58,446 nucleotides of DNA, taken from DSXH01 sp037446915 (GTDB lineage: Bacteria > Bacteroidota > Ignavibacteria > Ignavibacteriales > Melioribacteraceae). The position numbers and the translations under genes are program-made. The DNA is taken from assembly GCA_037446915.1 (NCBI GenBank), contig JBBIHP010000007.1, positions 1-58,446 on the forward strand, read 5' to 3'. Positions 44,301 to 52,325 of the stretch are shown one piece after another; within the stretch, counting starts at the first letter, position 1; each line of letters opens with the position of its first letter. The notes under the pieces were generated by a model. That model saw nothing but the letters and a program-made list of their open reading frames with translations, searched no databases and was not told the DNA's origin.

Positions 44301-45188
44301 TTATTTAGCAAACGCTTCTACTAAACTCTTCTCGAAATTATCATCCCAGTATTTTTCAACCTTTCCATCTTTCAAAAAATAAATTCTTGGCGGTTGAGAT
44401 CCAATAAGATCAAAAAAATCGCTTACATCTACCATGTGATAAGGGAAATTGGAATGTGTAATGGAATTGAATATGTCAACAGTTACATTCCCTTCGGAGA
44501 AGAAAAGTACATAAACATCAGGAAGATTATTTTCATTTCGTTTTAGATCGGCAATTTCAGATGCTGTTTGCTGGCAATGTTCGCAATCCAGGCTAAAGAC
44601 TGCAACAAGTTTATCTCCGCTTGTTAGATCGACTCTGCCAGCCCCTTCAAAATAAATATACTTGCTGAACTTAAACTCGCTAATATCCCTTACTGGAGAT
44701 ATCAAAAAAACAACCGACAGAGAAATAATAATAACTATTGCCGGAAGAAATAATTTTCTTTTATCATCTTTTGTTTTAAGGAAAAGCAAAAAAGATAAAA
44801 TTATAAGAAGAATATTTTTTAGAATGGATTCAACGGGAGTCATTTTAATTAACTCGCCAAAACAACCGCAGTTATTTTTATCCCCCAGAATAAAACCGGT
44901 ATAAGCGAGGTAACCTGTAAAGAAAAATAATAATCCCCACGTTAACGGAATTGTTATACTTTTAAGATAATATGGAAACAGAAACAGTATCCCGATTGCC
45001 AATTCAATGCCGATAAAAATTCTTACAATATATGCAGCTATATTACGGTCGGTTGTAATTCCCTGGTCAATCAAAATTACTTCTATGCTACCCGGTAAAA
45101 TAATCTTTGAGTATGCAGAGAGAATAAAAGTCGCCGCTAGTAATAATCTTAGCAATATTTTGACGTCGAATGCGATTTTGGAATTCAT
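44301..45188 (-). CDS. MauE/DoxX-type membrane domain fused to a thioredoxin-like domain
   Basis: A 295-residue protein. The first half is a four-helix MauE/DoxX-like membrane domain with the hallmark Cys pair in NNCGCFGEL. After a fifth helix (AIVIIISLSVVFLI) comes a thioredoxin-like domain facing the periplasm with a CxxC active site in FSLDCEHCQQTAS and a cis-Pro-like loop in SQPPRIYFL. It is likely to pass electrons or thiols across the membrane to exported proteins. It is 26 bases downstream of radA on the same strand, so it is the second gene of that transcript. Confidence 0.83.
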   Translation of the reverse strand: MNSKIAFDVKILLRLLLAATFILSAYSKIILPGSIEVILIDQGITTDRNIAAYIVRIFIGIELAIGILFLFPYYLKSITIPLTWGLLFFFTGYLAYTGFILGDKNNCGCFGELIKMTPVESILKNILLIILSFLLFLKTKDDKRKLFLPAIVIIISLSVVFLISPVRDISEFKFSKYIYFEGAGRVDLTSGDKLVAVFSLDCEHCQQTASEIADLKRNENNLPDVYVLFFSEGNVTVDIFNSITHSNFPYHMVDVSDFFDLIGSQPPRIYFLKDGKVEKYWDDNFEKSLVEAFAK

Positions 45189-45214
45189 GTTATCCGGCTG
45201 TTGGTGAATTAATT

Positions 45215-46564
45215 CTACATAACTATGGTTTCGATAGCAGACTTAATATCATCCGCACCGATAATATCGATAGAGCTTTTTACTTTTACCGACTTTAGAT
45301 TATTCCGCGGAATAATTATCCTCTGAAAACCAAGTTTAACAGCTTCCTGGATTCGTTTATCAATATGCCCGACACTTCTTACTTCTCCGCTTAAACCAAC
45401 CTCGCCAATAACAACAGAATTTTTCTTAGCGGCTCTATCGCTGTAACTTGATGCTATTGCACAGCAGAGGGCAAGATCAACTGCGGGTTCATCAATTCTT
45501 AAACCTCCGGCCATATTAACAAATACATTTTGCGCGGATAATCTTAATCCGGCTCTTTTTTCAAGCACTGCTAATAAAATTGATAATCTCCGGTAATCAA
45601 ATCCAGTTGCAACGCGCTGAGGATTTCCATAAGCTGATGGAGTAACAAGCGCCTGAACCTCCAGAAGAATCGGACGCGATCCTTCTATGCTCGATGTTAC
45701 TACTGATCCTGTAACTTCTTTATCGCGCTCACTTAAAAAAATCTGGCTCGGATTTTTTACTTCCTGAAGTCCGTCATCGTGCATTTCAAAAATGCCAATT
45801 TCATTTGTGCTGCCGAAACGGTTTTTCTGTGATCGTAAAATTCTATAAGAATAACTCCGCTCTCCTTCAAACTGCAGAACAGTATCTACAATATGTTCAA
45901 GAACTTTTGGTCCTGCTATCATTCCGTCTTTTGTAACATGCCCGATTAATATTACCGCACAATTTCTTTTCTTTGCAGACTGCATCAGTTCAACAGTGCA
46001 CTCTCTTATTTGAGTTATTGTTCCGGGAGTATTTTCAAGATCGGGTCTATAAGTTGTTTGAATCGAATCAACAATTACAACTTTCGGGTCGTTCTTCTCT
46101 ATTGCATTAATAATATAATCGAGGTCTGTTTCCGTAAGGACAAAAATATTATCCGATTTCACATTTAATCTTTGAGCGCGCATATTTATTTGATTTGCTG
46201 ATTCCTCTCCCGTTACATACAGAACCGTTCCATCAATTTTTGATGCAGCTTGCATAACCAGTGTTGATTTACCGATTCCGGGATCGCCGCCGATTAAAAC
46301 GACCGAACCGGCTACCAATCCTCCTCCTAAAACACGGTCAAGCTCTTCAATGTTCGTTTTTATCCGCTCTTCTTCGAGCCGGTTTTCATTAGATAAGCTT
46401 GATAACTGTGGTTCAACATTTATTTTCTTTCGGGATGACTTTTTCTCTTCTATTAATTCTTCTGTAAATGTATTCCAGCTTTCACAAGAGGGACATTTAC
46501 CAAGCCACTTCAGAGATTCGTGTCCGCAGTTTGAACAGATATATTTGATTTTATGCTTTGACAT
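45215..46564 (-). CDS. radA: DNA repair protein RadA
   Basis: A 449-residue branch-migration ATPase. It has the N-terminal zinc finger (YICSNCGHESLKWLGKCPSC), the RecA-like core (Walker A in GGDPGIGKSTLV; Walker B in VVIVDSIQT), the RadA motif KNRFG, and the C-terminal Lon-protease-like domain (VFVNMAGGLRIDEPAVDLAL). It processes recombination intermediates. All parts are intact and the length is normal. A weak hairpin at 46655-46669 separates it from the mlaF gene upstream. Confidence 0.97.
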   Translation of the reverse strand: MSKHKIKYICSNCGHESLKWLGKCPSCESWNTFTEELIEEKKSSRKKINVEPQLSSLSNENRLEEERIKTNIEELDRVLGGGLVAGSVVLIGGDPGIGKSTLVMQAASKIDGTVLYVTGEESANQINMRAQRLNVKSDNIFVLTETDLDYIINAIEKNDPKVVIVDSIQTTYRPDLENTPGTITQIRECTVELMQSAKKRNCAVILIGHVTKDGMIAGPKVLEHIVDTVLQFEGERSYSYRILRSQKNRFGSTNEIGIFEMHDDGLQEVKNPSQIFLSERDKEVTGSVVTSSIEGSRPILLEVQALVTPSAYGNPQRVATGFDYRRLSILLAVLEKRAGLRLSAQNVFVNMAGGLRIDEPAVDLALCCAIASSYSDRAAKKNSVVIGEVGLSGEVRSVGHIDKRIQEAVKLGFQRIIIPRNNLKSVKVKSSIDIIGADDIKSAIETIVM

Positions 46565-46654
46565 TTTATAATCCTGATGTTTACTTATCGACTTAAATAA
46601 AAAGTAACTAATAAATAAAAATAGAATGCAGATTTAACAGACTAAAACAGCTTG

Positions 46655-46669
46655 CCCCGCTATGCAGGG
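46655..46669 (-). terminator. Weak hairpin between mlaF and radA
   Basis: CCCCGC (46655-46660) and GCAGGG (46664-46669) close over a 3-base loop with one mismatch. On the minus strand CAAGCTGTTTTAG follows. Possibly the end of the mlaF transcript. Confidence 0.3.
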
Positions 46670-46731
46670 AATTTTCACCGATTTATTTTGAATGTTACTT
46701 TTATTTTTTACAAACCGATTGATCGTAGTAA

Positions 46732-47463
46732 TTAAAGACCTGTGCGCTGAATAAACTTTTTAATTATCGGGTCTTCGCTATCAATTATTTCTTGTGGGCT
46801 TCCTGAAAAATATATTTTACCTTCGTGCATCATAAAAATCTTTTCTGCTGTGTTTTTAACACTGAACATGTCGTGTGTTACAATTATCGATGTAACGTTT
46901 AGCTTCTCGTTTAATTCTTTTATAAGGTCATCGATAGCATCGGACATAACGGGATCTAATCCCGTTGTTGGTTCATCGTACAAAATGTATTGTGGATTGG
47001 TAACGAGCGCGCGTGCAAGTCCTACCCTCTTTTTCATTCCGCCGGAAAGTTCTGCCGGTTTTAATGTCTGAGTGCCGGGTAACCCGACAAGTTCAAGTTT
47101 CTCCGCTACGGCTTTTTCAATGTCACTTTTTGAGTAACCGAAATTGTTTTCAACAAGCGGAAGTGAAACATTTTCGAAGACGGTCATAGAATCGAATAGA
47201 GCTGCGCCCTGGAATAGAAATCCGAATTTTCTGCGGATTTTATACAATTCTTTTTTTTCTACATCGCTTATAATTTCGTTATCAACTTTTACTATGCCGC
47301 TATCTGGAGTAAGCAATCCCACAATATGTTTAAGCAGAACGCTTTTACCGCATCCGCTTCTTCCTATAACCGCTACCGATTCACCGGTATTGATTGTAAG
47401 ATTTACACCGCGTAATACGTTATTGCCGCCGAATGTTTTGTGAAGGTTGATTATTTCGATCAT
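46732..47463 (-). CDS. mlaF: MlaF-type ABC ATPase (lipid transport), orphan
   Basis: A 243-residue ATPase. Walker A is IGRSGCGKSVLLKH, the signature is LSGGMKKRVGLARAL (the GMKKR form is a hallmark of the Mce/Mla branch), and Walker B is YILYDEPTTGLDP. It powers phospholipid movement between membranes with MlaE and MlaD-type proteins. Those partner genes are not next to it: a cytochrome gene lies upstream and radA downstream. It may work with partners elsewhere. A TATATTTC box stands about 20 bases before the ATG at 47463. Confidence 0.9.
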   Translation of the reverse strand: MIEIINLHKTFGGNNVLRGVNLTINTGESVAVIGRSGCGKSVLLKHIVGLLTPDSGIVKVDNEIISDVEKKELYKIRRKFGFLFQGAALFDSMTVFENVSLPLVENNFGYSKSDIEKAVAEKLELVGLPGTQTLKPAELSGGMKKRVGLARALVTNPQYILYDEPTTGLDPVMSDAIDDLIKELNEKLNVTSIIVTHDMFSVKNTAEKIFMMHEGKIYFSGSPQEIIDSEDPIIKKFIQRTGL

Positions 47464-47531
47464 TGATTCATTATAAAAAATTCGGTTGAAATATATAAAA
47501 GAATAAGGAGTTAAGCGAAGTGAAATTAGGA

Positions 47532-47555
47532 GGACGGTAGTAATTACTACCGTCC
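47532..47555. repeat. Perfect 24-bp palindrome between the cytochrome and mlaF genes
   Basis: Half-site GGACGGTAGTAA is followed directly by its reverse complement. It lies 12 bases past the cytochrome stop and 69 bases before mlaF. There is no T-run on either side, so it may be a terminator without a tail or a binding site. Confidence 0.7.
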
Positions 47556-47566
47556 CGAAAAATAAG

Positions 47567-49090
47567 TTAAGGATTCAATCCAGTATGGCATTCAACGCAC
47601 ATCATTTCTTTCCACTCGGTTGTTACATCATTTCCGGGATGTTTAAATTCCAGATAAGTATTTACTGCAGCATATTGCATTTTACCCGGCGTTCCCTGTG
47701 CATTTATTACATGACAAAGATTGCAATCCTTGGATATAACTTTATTCTTAACCGTTTTATGCTCGTCGTTATGGCATCTAAAACAGCCCATAAATTCGAG
47801 GTGACCTATATTGTTAGGATAAGCATCCCATCTAACTTTCATTTCGGGAAAAATGTTTTTGTTATACTCATCCTGTATTCCCTTAATTGCCTTATCAATC
47901 ATAACGCTGCTGTTTTTATAAATATCGGGATAGTTGGTTTTGTAGAAACTTTTAATGTGGGTTTCAATTCCCTTCATTGCTTCATCTTCAGTTTCAAATT
48001 CTTTTCCTATAACTTCCATAGCGGCAAACTTAATCAGTTTTAATTCTTTAGGGACATTACCCGCAGTAATTGCATTATTAATAAAGAATGCGGGCGGCTG
48101 ATAATTATGTGAAGGGCGCGTATGGCAATCCATACAATCCATTAAACGTGTTTCAAGATTGTCTAAAGTTTTGGGATCAACTTTCTGATTTTCGTCCTCG
48201 TAAACAAATACTTCACCCGTTTTCAGATTAGTGTATTTAACCCACGGAATGTTCTGCCTCTTTTCATCCGTATGTTTGTATTCAATCTTAACATTGGGAT
48301 TAATATGCCAGTGAATTCCCTCTTCGAGCCCGAATGCACTTAAATTTGAGCCAATCTTCATGGTTAAATTAATATCCCACTCGGTATTCTCCTCGTCGTT
48401 TAAGTAATGACGCTCAAGCCGGAGTTTACGTGAATAAAATTTTTGAGGCCAGTGACATTCTTCGCATGTTTCCCGTGCCGGACGCAAATCTTTAATTGGT
48501 GTTGGAATCGGTTTGGAATATGTATTTGCCAATACCGCGTAAACCTGTCGTAATCCGGATAGCTTCGATTTCATATACCAGTCCGCACCGCCGCCTATAT
48601 GGCATTCAACACAAGCTACACGAGCATGCGGAGAGTTTTGATAAGCAACATATTCGGGTTTCATTACCGAGTGACAGACTTTACCGCAGAACTCAACCGA
48701 TTCAGTGTAATGGAATGCTTCATAACTACCCACAGCACTTGCAAGTAGAAAAATTGCAGTGCCAACGGAGAAAATCATAAATGCGTTTCTATGGCGTATA
48801 TCATTAAAATCTATTACAGGAAAATCCTTTACTTCTCCATCACCCTTTTTCTTCTCTTTCTTAACTTTTAACCACATACCAAGCGGAATAAGAAGAAGAC
48901 CAATTACAAGTAATGTGGGTAGTGCAATATAGATTACAATTCCCAGGTAAGCGTTTCCCTGATCCAGCGTAAGACTTATAACAAAGAGAAAAACGATCAT
49001 AAAGAAACTTATTAGAGCAATTGTTACTCCAACAAGGGAAACCCAGTTCTGGGTAGATGGTGGAAGTTTAAGCTTCATTGGAATTCCCAT
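47567..49090 (-). CDS. Membrane-anchored heptahaem cytochrome c (NapC/NirT-like)
   Basis: A 507-residue protein. Three membrane helices are at the N terminus (about 14-40, 47-68 and 98-118), then a periplasmic part with seven haem-binding motifs: a non-standard C-x3-C-H (CGKVCH) followed by CVECH, CEECH, CMDCH, CFRCH, CNLCH and CVECH. The opening region (FCGKVCHSVMKPEYVAYQNS, HARVACVECHIG) is that of NapC/NirT/NrfH-type quinol oxidases; the C-terminal haems are extra. It would take electrons from the quinone pool to periplasmic reductases or outside acceptors. GGGA upstream of the second ATG suggests 49078 may be the true start. Confidence 0.9.
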   Translation of the reverse strand: MGIPMKLKLPPSTQNWVSLVGVTIALISFFMIVFLFVISLTLDQGNAYLGIVIYIALPTLLVIGLLLIPLGMWLKVKKEKKKGDGEVKDFPVIDFNDIRHRNAFMIFSVGTAIFLLASAVGSYEAFHYTESVEFCGKVCHSVMKPEYVAYQNSPHARVACVECHIGGGADWYMKSKLSGLRQVYAVLANTYSKPIPTPIKDLRPARETCEECHWPQKFYSRKLRLERHYLNDEENTEWDINLTMKIGSNLSAFGLEEGIHWHINPNVKIEYKHTDEKRQNIPWVKYTNLKTGEVFVYEDENQKVDPKTLDNLETRLMDCMDCHTRPSHNYQPPAFFINNAITAGNVPKELKLIKFAAMEVIGKEFETEDEAMKGIETHIKSFYKTNYPDIYKNSSVMIDKAIKGIQDEYNKNIFPEMKVRWDAYPNNIGHLEFMGCFRCHNDEHKTVKNKVISKDCNLCHVINAQGTPGKMQYAAVNTYLEFKHPGNDVTTEWKEMMCVECHTGLNP

Positions 49091-49108
49091 TTATTTTTGA
49101 TTTGCAAT

Positions 49109-49139
49109 GGAATTTAAGAAATGAATGGAACTAAGCAAA
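49109..49139 (-). promoter_or_regulatory. Promoter candidate for the heptahaem cytochrome gene
   Basis: Minus strand: TTTG (49139-49136), exactly 19 bases, then TAAATTCC (49116-49109), matching TAnnTT of the -7 box. The start would be about 15-20 bases before the gene. Confidence 0.5.
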
Positions 49140-49191
49140 GCGGCGATGAAAGTTTTTTAGTTCAATTATTCTAAAGAGAATTCGAAAAACA

Positions 49192-49220
49192 ATGGCGGAT
49201 AACTTTTCATTATCCGCCAT
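49192..49220 (-). terminator. Terminator after the acid/lysine-rich secreted protein gene
   Basis: Perfect 11-bp arms ATGGCGGATAA (49192-49202) and TTATCCGCCAT (49210-49220) with a 7-base loop. On the minus strand TTGTTTTTCG follows. It is 15 bases after the stop at 49235. Confidence 0.85.
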
Positions 49221-49234
49221 CAAATAATATTATG

Positions 49235-49924
49235 TTACTTTTTATCCTTACCGGATTCTTTAGAATCTTTTTCGATTTTTTCAATAATTATCTTTTTGGC
49301 TTTTCCGGGGGATAAATGTTTCATACTCATTTTTCCTTTACAGCAGCAGCATCCGTCTTCATCATCTAATTTTTTATTGAAGAAAATCATATGATCGCCC
49401 ATTCCGGGTTCGCCATCAACCATAATTTTAAATTTGCCGACCTTCTCATTTTCTTTAAGAAATTTTTCTGCTTCTTCGCCTTCGTAGGTTTTGGTTTCTT
49501 CTTTGCCGTCTTTAAAGGTAGTAATAGAAACTTTCTTTTTACCATCCTCAATTTTTACTTCAACTTTTTTAGTATCATCCCCTTTGGTTTCAACATTAAA
49601 TTCATCTCCTTTCCTGTTAAATCTATACATCATTACATTGCCGTCTTTACCTTCAAACTTGCCGTCTTCATCGGAAAGCCAGACCATATTAGGCATTTTA
49701 CCGAATGCTCTTAATTTCTTAGCTAATTCCTCTGCGTCCTTGCCTTCAAAAACAACATCCTTGCCGTCAACTTTAACGGTTAATTTTTCTACTTTACCTT
49801 TCAGTTGATCAAGTTTTCTATCGAGGTCATCTTTTTTATCCTGTGCAAGAATTGTTAGACTAAAGATTCCTAATAAAAAGAACAGTGTAATTACGAATAA
49901 TTTTTTAGTGAGTGTTTGATTCAT
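49235..49924 (-). CDS. Hypothetical exported acid/lysine-rich protein with a four-cysteine run
   Basis: A 229-residue protein with a signal peptide (residues 1-27, ending LTILAQ). The mature part is highly charged, rich in Lys, Asp and Glu, with a repeated pattern of VKVDGKDVVFEGKDAEELAK and VSITTFKDGKEETKTYEGEE that suggests two related beta domains. A short segment reads DDEDGCCCCKGKMSMKH, four cysteines in a row near acidic and Met/His residues, which may bind a metal. It is transcribed divergently from a histidine kinase/response regulator pair, a common arrangement for a regulated envelope gene. I recognise no family. Confidence 0.75.
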   Translation of the reverse strand: MNQTLTKKLFVITLFFLLGIFSLTILAQDKKDDLDRKLDQLKGKVEKLTVKVDGKDVVFEGKDAEELAKKLRAFGKMPNMVWLSDEDGKFEGKDGNVMMYRFNRKGDEFNVETKGDDTKKVEVKIEDGKKKVSITTFKDGKEETKTYEGEEAEKFLKENEKVGKFKIMVDGEPGMGDHMIFFNKKLDDEDGCCCCKGKMSMKHLSPGKAKKIIIEKIEKDSKESGKDKK

Positions 49925-50055
49925 ACCGTCTCCTTTGAAATTTGGTTGTAAATTTATCCTTTCTTACAACATAAATCTGTTAATGGATTCTTAAAAGAAT
50001 GTTAAAAAATGTTAAATACAGGAAATAATAAACCGGTTAACTTAAATTTACATCC

Positions 50056-51627
50056 ATGAAAAAGCATAGTATTAAAATAATAGTTACGGTAATGACTTTA
50101 TCCGTTATCGGTTTAATCGCAATTCAGATTTTCTGGTTGACGAATGTTATTAAAGTAGAAGAGGAACGGTTTGAAAGAAATGTTAATGATGCGCTTCTCT
50201 CAGTTGCCGATAAAATTGATAAAGAGGAAGTAGCTGAAACTGTTTTTAAGAAAATTGAACATTCCTCCAGAAAGATAGAACCGATTATTATTACAGGAAC
50301 GGGGAAGAAACAACAAAATAAATTGACAGATTCCATTCAACACGTCGAGATATTTGTTGCAGACACTTCAAAACGACCGGGAATTAATTACCATTTTAAA
50401 TATATGACCGGCAATAATGATAGTTCGAGAATAACATTATTCGGTAATGATTCTGTATCTCACGGTACAATAATGATAAGGAATAATTTTAAGTGGCAGC
50501 GGAAACTCGATTCGTTTGTTGTTAAACGAAAACAACTTGTTGAAGACGTTGTAACAGATATAATACGTGTTAATACAGCAAAAAAAATTGAAGAGAGAAT
50601 TACCGACAGTCAGCTTAATAATTTTATTGCTCATGAATTGAAAAATAAAGGAATTGATACGGATTTTAAATTCGGAATTCTTAAGCCCTACCGCGATACA
50701 TTGGTATTGGTTAAAGAAGGAACCAACACGCAAGAATTAATAAAGTCGAGAACAAGGACGTTTTTATTTCCGGACGAAATATTTAACGCACCAAATCAAC
50801 TTATAATTTACTTTCCCGATAAGAACAGGTATTTACTTTCTTCGGTTTCAGGACTTATGGCGCTTTCAATTGTTCTTATTGTTGTAATATCTGCATTGTT
50901 TTATAAAACGCTGCAGATGTTTATTAATCAAAAAAAAATTACAGAAATAAAAAACGATCTCATCAACAACATTACACATGAATTTAAGACTCCCATTTCT
51001 ACAATTTCGGTAGCGTGCGAGGCATTAAACGAACCCGATCTCATACAAGATAGCTCATCAATTGATCGATATACTTCGATTATAAAAGAAGAGAATGAAA
51101 GATTAAGAATGATGGTAGAAACACTTCTTAATACGGCAGCATTTGAGAAAGGAACTTTACATTTAAGTAAGGCGCCGCACGATATTAACGATCTTGTTAG
51201 ATACTCTGTTGCAAAATTCGAAGAGGTGTTGAAAAAGAAAAATGGCAAAATCAGTTTGAACCTTACAAACGATTCATTGTCATTAAACTGTGACGGATTT
51301 CATCTAATCAACTCCGTCAGTAATCTTATAGATAATGCGATCAAATACAACGAGCGTGACCCGGAAATAAAAATAAGAACTGCGCAGGATAACGACAGAA
51401 TAAAAATTAGTATAAGTGATAATGGAATCGGTATTACAAAAGAACAATCCGAAAAAATATTCGATACATTTTACCGTGTATCAACCGGCAATATTCATAA
51501 TGTTAGAGGAAACGGAATTGGGCTTAGTTATTGCAAAAAGATAGTTGAAGCTCACGGAGGAAGGATAACTCTTAAAAGTAAACCCGGCGAAGGCTCAACA
51601 TTCGAAATTGATTTTCCGGCAAGATAA
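50056..51627 (+). CDS. Sensor histidine kinase
   Basis: A 523-residue membrane kinase. The first helix is at residues about 10-30 (VTVMTLSVIGLIAIQIFWL), a periplasmic sensor region follows (about 31-265), and the second helix is VSGLMALSIVLIVVISALFY. The phospho-acceptor His is in NNITHEFKTPIST. The ATPase part has an N box (LIDNAIKYN), G1 (ISDNGIGIT), an F box (DTFYRV) and G2 (GNGIGLSY). It forms a pair with the regulator 5 bases downstream. The sensor domain is unrelated to any I know. No ribosome-binding site precedes the ATG. Confidence 0.95.
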   Translation: MKKHSIKIIVTVMTLSVIGLIAIQIFWLTNVIKVEEERFERNVNDALLSVADKIDKEEVAETVFKKIEHSSRKIEPIIITGTGKKQQNKLTDSIQHVEIFVADTSKRPGINYHFKYMTGNNDSSRITLFGNDSVSHGTIMIRNNFKWQRKLDSFVVKRKQLVEDVVTDIIRVNTAKKIEERITDSQLNNFIAHELKNKGIDTDFKFGILKPYRDTLVLVKEGTNTQELIKSRTRTFLFPDEIFNAPNQLIIYFPDKNRYLLSSVSGLMALSIVLIVVISALFYKTLQMFINQKKITEIKNDLINNITHEFKTPISTISVACEALNEPDLIQDSSSIDRYTSIIKEENERLRMMVETLLNTAAFEKGTLHLSKAPHDINDLVRYSVAKFEEVLKKKNGKISLNLTNDSLSLNCDGFHLINSVSNLIDNAIKYNERDPEIKIRTAQDNDRIKISISDNGIGITKEQSEKIFDTFYRVSTGNIHNVRGNGIGLSYCKKIVEAHGGRITLKSKPGEGSTFEIDFPAR

Positions 51628-51632
51628 TAATT

Positions 51633-52325
51633 ATGACTGGTAACAGAACAAAAATATTGCTTGTAGAAGATGATCTAAACCTAGGAACAATATTAAAAGA
51701 ATATCTTGGTGTTAAGGGGTTCGATGTTGTTCATTGCTTGAATGGCGAAGATGCACAGATAATTTTTAACCAGAGTAAATTCGATCTTTGTGTTATCGAT
51801 ATAATGATGCCCAAAGTTGATGGATTTACTCTCGCCGAAAGTATAACGGAGGTATCTCAAACACCATTTATTTTTGTAACCGCAAAATCATTGCTGGATG
51901 ATAAGCTAACCGGATTTAAACTTGGAGCCGACGATTATATTACAAAACCATTCAGCATGGAAGAATTAATTCTGCGGATAAACGCTGTGTTAAAGCGCAG
52001 CAGCAGGATTGCTAATTCACTTGAAAAGTCCGAGTATAAAATAGGGAGTTATCATTTCAACTTCGATAAACGGACGCTCACAATAAAAAACAGCGAACAG
52101 AAACTTACATCTAAAGAAGCAGAGCTTCTTAAAATGCTTTGTCAAAACCGGAATGAATTACTTGAACGTTCTGCTGCATTAAAGAAAATCTGGAAGGACG
52201 AAAGTTACTTTACTTCCCGCAGCATGGATGTTTATATAACGAAACTAAGGAACTATCTAAAAGCCGATTCGAAAATTCAGATTGTAAATGTTCATGGCGC
52301 TGGATTTAAACTAATCATTGAATAA
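51633..52325 (+). CDS. OmpR-family response regulator
   Basis: A 230-residue two-domain regulator. The receiver has the acidic pair in LLVEDDLN, the phospho-acceptor Asp in CVIDIMMPKVDGF, Thr in FVTAKS and Lys in ITKPFS. The C-terminal winged-helix domain (about 130-230, LTSKEAELLKMLCQNRNEL) binds DNA. It works with the histidine kinase 5 bases upstream. Its stop codon abuts that of the following minus-strand gene with no base between them. Likely targets include the divergent secreted-protein gene at 49235, which is an inference. Confidence 0.96.
   Translation: MTGNRTKILLVEDDLNLGTILKEYLGVKGFDVVHCLNGEDAQIIFNQSKFDLCVIDIMMPKVDGFTLAESITEVSQTPFIFVTAKSLLDDKLTGFKLGADDYITKPFSMEELILRINAVLKRSSRIANSLEKSEYKIGSYHFNFDKRTLTIKNSEQKLTSKEAELLKMLCQNRNELLERSAALKKIWKDESYFTSRSMDVYITKLRNYLKADSKIQIVNVHGAGFKLIIE

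Noticed and set aside
47585..48043. 152-codon plus-strand frame opposite the cytochrome gene
   Set aside because: It reads through the antisense of the haem-motif region and has no features of its own.
49391..49808. Two overlapping plus-strand frames opposite the Lys/Glu-rich protein
   Set aside because: They are Phe- and Ser-rich, as expected from the antisense of Lys/Glu codons.
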